DNA from: Oscillospiraceae bacterium
Lineage (GTDB): Bacteria > Bacillota > Clostridia > Oscillospirales > Oscillospiraceae
Reading direction: 5' to 3'
Length of the DNA: 19,305 bases
NCBI GenBank assembly: GCA_012513005.1
Contig: JAAZCZ010000135.1
Location: 1-19,305 of the forward strand
Positions 15,755-19,305 of the stretch are shown in pieces. Both the position numbers and the translations under genes were made by a program. Below the pieces are notes generated by a model. That model searched no databases, was not told the DNA's origin, and worked only from the letters and a program-made list of their open reading frames with translations. Within the stretch, counting starts at the first letter, position 1. Each line of letters opens with the position of its first letter.

Positions 15755-16402
15755 ATGTTAAATCTTGTTTTTAGCGGTTTTTTAGAGACACTTTTTATGA
15801 CCTTAGTCTCAGTAGCCTTTGCGTATATCATAGGTCTTCCTATCGGGCTTGCTCTTGTCGTCACAGCCCCCGAGGGAATAAAGCCTGCAAGGGGCGTAAA
15901 CGCTGTGCTCGGAGTTATAGTTAACATACTCAGAAGCGTGCCTTTTCTCATTCTGCTTGTTGCCGTTGTGCCGCTCACAAGGCTCATAATGGGCACGGCA
16001 GTCGGCTCTGCGGCAACTGTTGTACCGCTGGTAATTGCGGCTTTTCCCTTTGTTGCGCGGATAATCGAAGCATCGGCAAAGGAGGTGGACAGGGGCGTAA
16101 TTGAAGCGTCCTTATCTATGGGCGCTACCACCATGCAGATTGTGACAAGGGTAATACTGCCCGAGTGTCTGCCCTCTTTAATTAACGGCGCTGCCATAGT
16201 CACAATGACAATACTAGGCTACTCAGCCATGTCGGGTATAGTCGGCGGCGGCGGTCTCGGGGCAATCGCAATAAACTACGGCTACTACAGAAATAACAGC
16301 CAAATAATGCTTATTATGATTGCTATACTTGTCATCATGGTGCTGTTTTTCCAAGGCCTCGGAACATATTTTTCCCGTGTTTCCGATAAACGCATAAACT
16401 AA
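15755..16402 (+). CDS. metI: Methionine ABC importer, permease MetI
   Basis: MetI is the membrane subunit through which methionine passes; two copies pair with two MetN. The 215-residue length is typical. Hydrophobic helices appear at about 5-37, 50-75, 84-103, 141-165 and 183-205, matching the five-helix family pattern. The cytoplasmic coupling loop carries EASLSMGAT (E117-T125), the EAA motif that contacts MetN. The ATG is preceded by AAAGGAGG inside the end of metN at a 9-nt distance, so the two are tightly coupled. It is followed 36 bp later by the binding protein. Confidence 0.95.
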   Translation: MLNLVFSGFLETLFMTLVSVAFAYIIGLPIGLALVVTAPEGIKPARGVNAVLGVIVNILRSVPFLILLVAVVPLTRLIMGTAVGSAATVVPLVIAAFPFVARIIEASAKEVDRGVIEASLSMGATTMQIVTRVILPECLPSLINGAAIVTMTILGYSAMSGIVGGGGLGAIAINYGYYRNNSQIMLIMIAILVIMVLFFQGLGTYFSRVSDKRIN

Positions 16403-16438
16403 AAAAATATAAAATAATAAAATTTAAGGAGAATAAAA

Positions 16439-17272
16439 ATGAAAAAGAAACTGTCACTTTTACTTGCGTTTGTACTATTAATAGGCATACTCGCCGCCTG
16501 CGGCAAGGCTCCCTCAGTGCCCGCAAATGAGGCTCCTGCACTCAAGAAAATCAAGGTCGGCGCCTCTGTTACCCCCCACAGCGAAATCTTAGAAGCCTGC
16601 CGCGAGCCTCTGGCAAAAAAGGGCTTTGAGCTTGAAATAAAAGAGTTCACAGATTATATCCTGCCCAACACAACCCTGCAGGATAAAGACTTAGACGCAA
16701 ACTACTTCCAGCACCTTCCGTATTTAGAGGGCTTTAACAAGGAACACAAAACCGATATAGTCTCTGTTTTGGCAGTGCATTACGAGCCGATGGGCATATA
16801 CCCCGGCACATGCAAAAGCTTAGCCGATCTCAAAGAGGGCGATAAGATAGCAGTTCCCAACGACGGCTCAAACGAGGCAAGAGCCCTGCTTCTGCTCCAG
16901 GCTGAGGGTCTTATTAAGCTAAAAGACAATGTCCGCTTTGACGCCACAGTTCTCGACATAACAGAAAACCCCAAGAAGCTGGAAATAGTTGAATTAGACG
17001 CTGCTCAAATCGCAATCTCCCTGCCCGATGTGGCGCTCGGTGTGGTAAACGGCAACTACGCCCTGCAGGCAAACCTCAGCGTTACAAAAGACGCCTTAGC
17101 CTCCGAAAAAGCAGACTCAGACTCAGCTACAACCTATGCAAATATTCTCTGTGTCCGAAAAGGAGACGAGAACACAGAAGCCACAAAGGCACTGATTGAG
17201 GTTTTAGGCTCCAAGGAAGTCAAAGATTTTATTGCAGAAAAATATAAGGGCGCGGTAGTCGCACTCGGATAA
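16439..17272 (+). CDS. metQ: Methionine-binding lipoprotein MetQ
   Basis: MetQ captures methionine outside the membrane and delivers it to MetNI. The 277-residue protein begins with a lipoprotein signal peptide: KKK at 2-4, a hydrophobic core at about 5-17, and lipobox LAAC with the lipidated Cys at 21. The mature domain is of the NlpA/MetQ type. It includes KIKVGASVTPHSEIL and the YFQHLPYL segment typical of MetQ, and ends with KDFIAEKYKGAVVAL. A TAAGGAG site lies 9 nt before the ATG. It is the last gene of the T-box operon, closed by a terminator about 20 bp downstream. Related NlpA lipoproteins can prefer other amino acids, but the operon context points to methionine. Confidence 0.95.
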   Translation: MKKKLSLLLAFVLLIGILAACGKAPSVPANEAPALKKIKVGASVTPHSEILEACREPLAKKGFELEIKEFTDYILPNTTLQDKDLDANYFQHLPYLEGFNKEHKTDIVSVLAVHYEPMGIYPGTCKSLADLKEGDKIAVPNDGSNEARALLLLQAEGLIKLKDNVRFDATVLDITENPKKLEIVELDAAQIAISLPDVALGVVNGNYALQANLSVTKDALASEKADSDSATTYANILCVRKGDENTEATKALIEVLGSKEVKDFIAEKYKGAVVALG

Positions 17273-17292
17273 AAAGCTATAAATAAAAGCAC

Positions 17293-17321
17293 AAGGGACT
17301 CAATTTCGAGTCCCTTTTTAT
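17293..17321 (+). terminator. Rho-independent terminator of metNIQ
   Basis: AAGGGACTC (17293-17301) and GAGTCCCTT (17308-17316) form a 9-bp stem with a 6-nt loop, followed by a T-run. It lies 20 bp after the metQ stop. Upstream A residues would also give a U-tract on the minus strand, so it may be bidirectional. Confidence 0.9.
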
Positions 17322-17344
17322 ATTTGCTTATATGTTTTATAAAG

Positions 17345-17472
17345 CTGTATACCATCCGCTTGCACAGGTGGATACAATCCGCTTACACCGGTGGATACAA
17401 TCAGCTTGCACAGGTGGATACAATCAGCTTGCACAGGTGGATACAATCAGCTTGCACTACTGTATACCATCG
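17345..17472. repeat. 23-bp tandem repeat array (minisatellite)
   Basis: Four full 23-bp units (17358-17380, 17381-17403, 17404-17426, 17427-17449) and a partial fifth (17450-17457) occur head to tail. A unit begins GCTTGCACAGGTGG and ends ATACAATCA. Units 3 and 4 are identical; unit 1 differs by one base and unit 2 by two. Both outer flanks carry the same degenerate form TGTATACCATC (17346-17356 and 17461-17471) of the unit's GGATACAATC part, so the array is bounded by matching variant ends. There are no spacers, so it is not CRISPR. It lies between the metNIQ terminator and the 168-bp repeats. Function unknown. Confidence 0.9.
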
Positions 17473-17487
17473 TAGTCTTTACACGCA

Positions 17488-17500
17488 GGTCGCCGCTACT
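17488..17500. repeat. Eroded end of a further hairpin-repeat copy
   Basis: AGGTCGCCGCTAC, directly before the first full 168-bp unit, closely matches the AAATCGCCCCTAC that ends the hairpin in the intact copies. It looks like the remaining tip of an older copy, next to the minisatellite. Confidence 0.5.
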
Positions 17501-17586
17501 TTCTCCAACCGAGATTTTGCGTGATTTTACAGAGCAATCCCTGTTAAGGCAGATGTAAATTAGCGAGCACTTCCAACGGTTTTATC

Positions 17587-17666
17587 GTAGGGGCGCACCT
17601 TCGGTCGCCCGTCGTTCCCCCGTCCTAAACCTGCGTTTTGGGCGGGCGATTGCAAATCGCCCCTAC
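17587..17666. repeat. 80-nt double-hairpin element, copy 1
   Basis: Bounded by GTAGGGGCG and its inverse CGCCCCTAC. Each half can fold alone: GGGCG/CGCCC on the left around CACCTTCGGT, and GGGCGATT/AATCGCCC around GCA on the right. The two halves can also pair with each other through the terminal inverted repeats. Confidence 0.85.
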
Positions 17667-17754
17667 ATTCCCCAACGGAGATTTGTTGTAATTCTTAGTG
17701 TGCAATCCCTTTTAAGCACAATGTAATTTAGTGAGCAATTCCGATAGTTTAATC

Positions 17755-17834
17755 GTAGGGGCGCACCTTCGGTCGCCCGTCGTTCCCCCGTCATAATCCT
17801 GCGCTTTGGGCGGGCGATTGCAAATCGCCCCTAC
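17755..17834. repeat. 80-nt double-hairpin element, copy 2
   Basis: Same length and ends as copy 1, with only a few substitutions, all in the central spacer between the two hairpin halves (for example CATAATCC against CCTAAACC). The stems are unchanged. Confidence 0.85.
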
Positions 17835-17921
17835 TTTCCCCAACCGAGATTTTGCGTGATTTTACAGAGCAATCCCTGTTAAGGTAGATGTAAATTAGCG
17901 AGCAATTCCAATGGTTTTATC

Positions 17922-17960
17922 GTAGGGGCGCACCTTCGGTCGCCCGTCGTTCCCCCGTCC
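17922..17960. repeat. Double-hairpin element, copy 3, truncated
   Basis: Only the left half (GTAGGGGCG through CCCCCGTCC) is present. The sequence then diverges into the terminator region of the CoA-transferase gene, and the right half-hairpin is missing. Confidence 0.8.
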
Positions 17961-17978
17961 TTTTCCGCCGTTTTCCCA

Positions 17979-18016
17979 AAACAAAAAACTGCGGACAGGG
18001 CATACGCCCTGTCCGC
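17979..18016 (-). terminator. Rho-independent terminator of the CoA-transferase gene
   Basis: GCGGACAGGGC (17991-18001) and GCCCTGTCCGC (18006-18016) form a perfect 11-bp stem with a 4-nt loop. On the minus strand it is followed by AGTTTTTTGTTTT. It lies 40 bp after the gene's stop codon. On the plus strand no T-run follows, so it acts in one direction. Confidence 0.93.
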
Positions 18017-18056
18017 AAATTAGTATTAACTTCTTATGAATTCGCTAATAAATATA

Positions 18057-19305
18057 TTACTTCTTGTTCGACTTGCGCCAGATTTTTTGGCTCTCGGCAG
18101 CTTTTATAAGCTCGTCTCTGAAATCCGGATCAGCCACGGAAATCAGCATTTCCGCTCTCTCCCATGTGCTTCTGCCGGCAAGGTTAACAACGCCCTGCTC
18201 CGTTGCAATATAATATGCCTGTGAACGGGGCGAGGTTATGATGTCACCGTTAAAGTGCGGTACTATTCGGGACTGCTTCACTCCCTTTTTATCTACGAAT
18301 GAAGAGGTCATGCAGATAAATGCCTTGCCGCCGCGGCTCATGGCAGCGCCGGTTAAAAAGTCGACCTGACCGCCCGTGCCGCTTATGTGCCGCAGCCCTG
18401 CGCTCTCCGAGCTCAACTGACCGTATAAATCTGCTGCTATGCAGGAGTTTAGAGAAACAAAATTATCAAGGCTCTTTATAACATAGGGGTCATTCACATA
18501 GTGCATGGGCATTGAAACGACTTCCTTGTTGTCCTTGAGCCAGTTATAAAGTCTGTCTGTGCCTGCCGCTATGCCGTAGACACCCAGATTTTGGTCCTTA
18601 GTTTTGCGCTTGTTTGTGAGCACGCCTGCCTCATATAGATTATAAAAAGCGTCTGTGCAAAACTCGGTGTGCATGCCTAAATCCTTAATTCCGGCTTCGG
18701 CAATCATAGAGCCGACAGCATCGGGCACGCCGCCAATTCCGAGCTGGATTGTGGCACCGTCTACTACATGGGGGATAATATGCTTTGCTATTTGCTTTTC
18801 TAAATCGCTCGGCTCACGCATGGGCAGCTGCACCATCTTGTCGTGAGGACCCTCAACAACCGCCGTTACCTCGGAAATATGGATAAGCCCGCAGCCCACA
18901 CCGACACAGGGCACAAGATTCTCGTTTACTTCTATAACTATTTTCTTGGCTTTCTGCAGGGGCGCGCCGGCGTTACCGGAAGCCACGGAGAAGTTAAAAT
19001 ATCCTTCCTCGTTCATAGGAGTTGCGCAGGCAAAAGCCACATCAACATCTAAAAATTCCTTGTAATACCAGAACAGATTGCGGAAAAGCATAGGCTCATA
19101 GAAGCAGAGACCCTTATCGCAAAGTCCTCTCTCATAGCCTGATGTGTGCCAGCTGGAATACACAAAATGCTCGTGTGTCGGGTCGCATTCGGCTGTTTTT
19201 GTAGGGCCGTAGAGCAGGTTGCCGCGCACCTTTACATCAAAAAGCTCGTCACGGCGTTTGGAAATCGCCTCGTCACAAAGTGTGGGGAAAATCGTGCCGA
19301 CCGAA
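18057..19305 (-). CDS. Acetyl-CoA hydrolase/transferase family CoA-transferase (butyryl-CoA:acetate or 4-hydroxybutyrate type), 5' end outside the window
   Basis: The frame stays open to the window edge, giving 415 residues and a stop at 18057. A GTG at 19229 is internal, because the conserved VGTIFPTLCDEAI lies upstream of it. Family length is about 430-450, so roughly 20-35 N-terminal residues are missing. The family moves CoA between acyl groups through a glutamyl-CoA intermediate. The probable catalytic Glu is in LGMHTEFCTDAF, and GTGGQVDFLTGAAMSRGGKAF gives the glycine-rich CoA-binding loop (residues G-T-G-G-Q at its start). The YIATEQGVVNLAG and RAEMLISVADPDFRDEL segments near the C-terminus are also typical. 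Likely reactions are butyryl-CoA + acetate giving butyrate + acetyl-CoA, or activation of 4-hydroxybutyrate; sequence by eye does not separate them. Cytoplasmic, fermentative energy metabolism. It has its own terminator. Confidence 0.88.
   Translation of the reverse strand, partial: SVGTIFPTLCDEAISKRRDELFDVKVRGNLLYGPTKTAECDPTHEHFVYSSWHTSGYERGLCDKGLCFYEPMLFRNLFWYYKEFLDVDVAFACATPMNEEGYFNFSVASGNAGAPLQKAKKIVIEVNENLVPCVGVGCGLIHISEVTAVVEGPHDKMVQLPMREPSDLEKQIAKHIIPHVVDGATIQLGIGGVPDAVGSMIAEAGIKDLGMHTEFCTDAFYNLYEAGVLTNKRKTKDQNLGVYGIAAGTDRLYNWLKDNKEVVSMPMHYVNDPYVIKSLDNFVSLNSCIAADLYGQLSSESAGLRHISGTGGQVDFLTGAAMSRGGKAFICMTSSFVDKKGVKQSRIVPHFNGDIITSPRSQAYYIATEQGVVNLAGRSTWERAEMLISVADPDFRDELIKAAESQKIWRKSNKK

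Larger units (their letters stand above)
17499..17960. repeat. Tandem array of three ~168-bp units carrying double-hairpin elements
   Basis: Units start at 17499, 17666 and 17834 (periods 167 and 168 bp); the third stops at 17960. Each has an AT-rich left part of about 88 bp and a GC-rich right part. Units 1 and 3 differ at only four of 127 aligned positions. Unit 2 is clearly diverged in the left part but nearly identical in the GC-rich part, giving an A-B-A pattern. No credible coding region or transposase is present. Such arrays are consistent with a palindromic interspersed element amplified together with its flank. Confidence 0.9.

Noticed and set aside
17345..17472. CRISPR array
   Set aside because: The 23-bp units are directly adjacent without spacers and no cas gene is present.
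17324..17524. Small plus-strand open frame spanning the minisatellite
   Set aside because: It starts at TTG without a ribosome site, crosses a terminator end and two repeat families, and its repeated peptide is only the 23-bp unit read in successive frames.
17499..17960. Insertion sequence or attachment site
   Set aside because: No transposase or integrase frame, target duplication or tRNA gene is visible; repeat DNA is the only supported description.
19227..19229. GTG at 19229 as the start of the CoA-transferase
   Set aside because: The frame remains open upstream to the window edge and the upstream residues (VGTIFPTLCDEAI) continue the family's conserved N-terminal region.

Overview
The window reads as a chromosomal segment from an anaerobic member of the Clostridia (Bacillota). 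The evidence is a moderate GC content, strong GGAGG-type ribosome binding sites, several TTG starts, a T-box leader, a BceAB/BceRS-type module, formate-tetrahydrofolate ligase, and a CoA-transferase of the acetyl-CoA hydrolase/transferase family typical of butyrate-forming or amino-acid-fermenting anaerobes. Genus cannot be fixed from the sequence alone. Both ends cut through genes.

Left arm (1-5742, minus strand): the N-terminal part of an MMPL/RND transporter, a CPBP-family membrane protease overlapping the end of mutS by 4 bp, mutS, and miaB. A 105-bp divergent promoter region separates miaB from mutL (plus strand, TTG start), which is followed closely by fhs. The mismatch-repair pair is therefore split into two divergent transcription units.

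Centre (9463-14165, plus strand): a four-gene peptide-antibiotic sensing and resistance module: BceA-type ATPase, BceB-type permease, OmpR-type response regulator and intramembrane-sensing histidine kinase. The genes are tightly packed or overlapping. Upstream lies a promoter-like sequence with an inverted repeat directly against the -35 element, and a Rho-independent terminator follows the kinase.

Right centre (14166-17321): a structured AT-rich intergenic stretch, then a complete T-box riboswitch whose specifier loop shows AUG. It sits directly upstream of metN-metI-metQ, a methionine ABC importer. Uncharged tRNA-Met should therefore switch on methionine uptake. A terminator closes this operon.

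Right end (17322-19305): about 650 bp of repeat DNA. It holds a 23-bp minisatellite followed by an array of about 168-bp units, each carrying an 80-nt GC-rich double hairpin bounded by GTAGGGGCG/CGCCCCTAC. A minus-strand CoA-transferase gene, truncated at the window edge, ends with its own terminator against this array. No tRNA, rRNA, CRISPR array or transposase was seen. The least explained parts are the two repeat arrays and the repeated CGTCCAA/TTGGACG motifs at 14161-14230.
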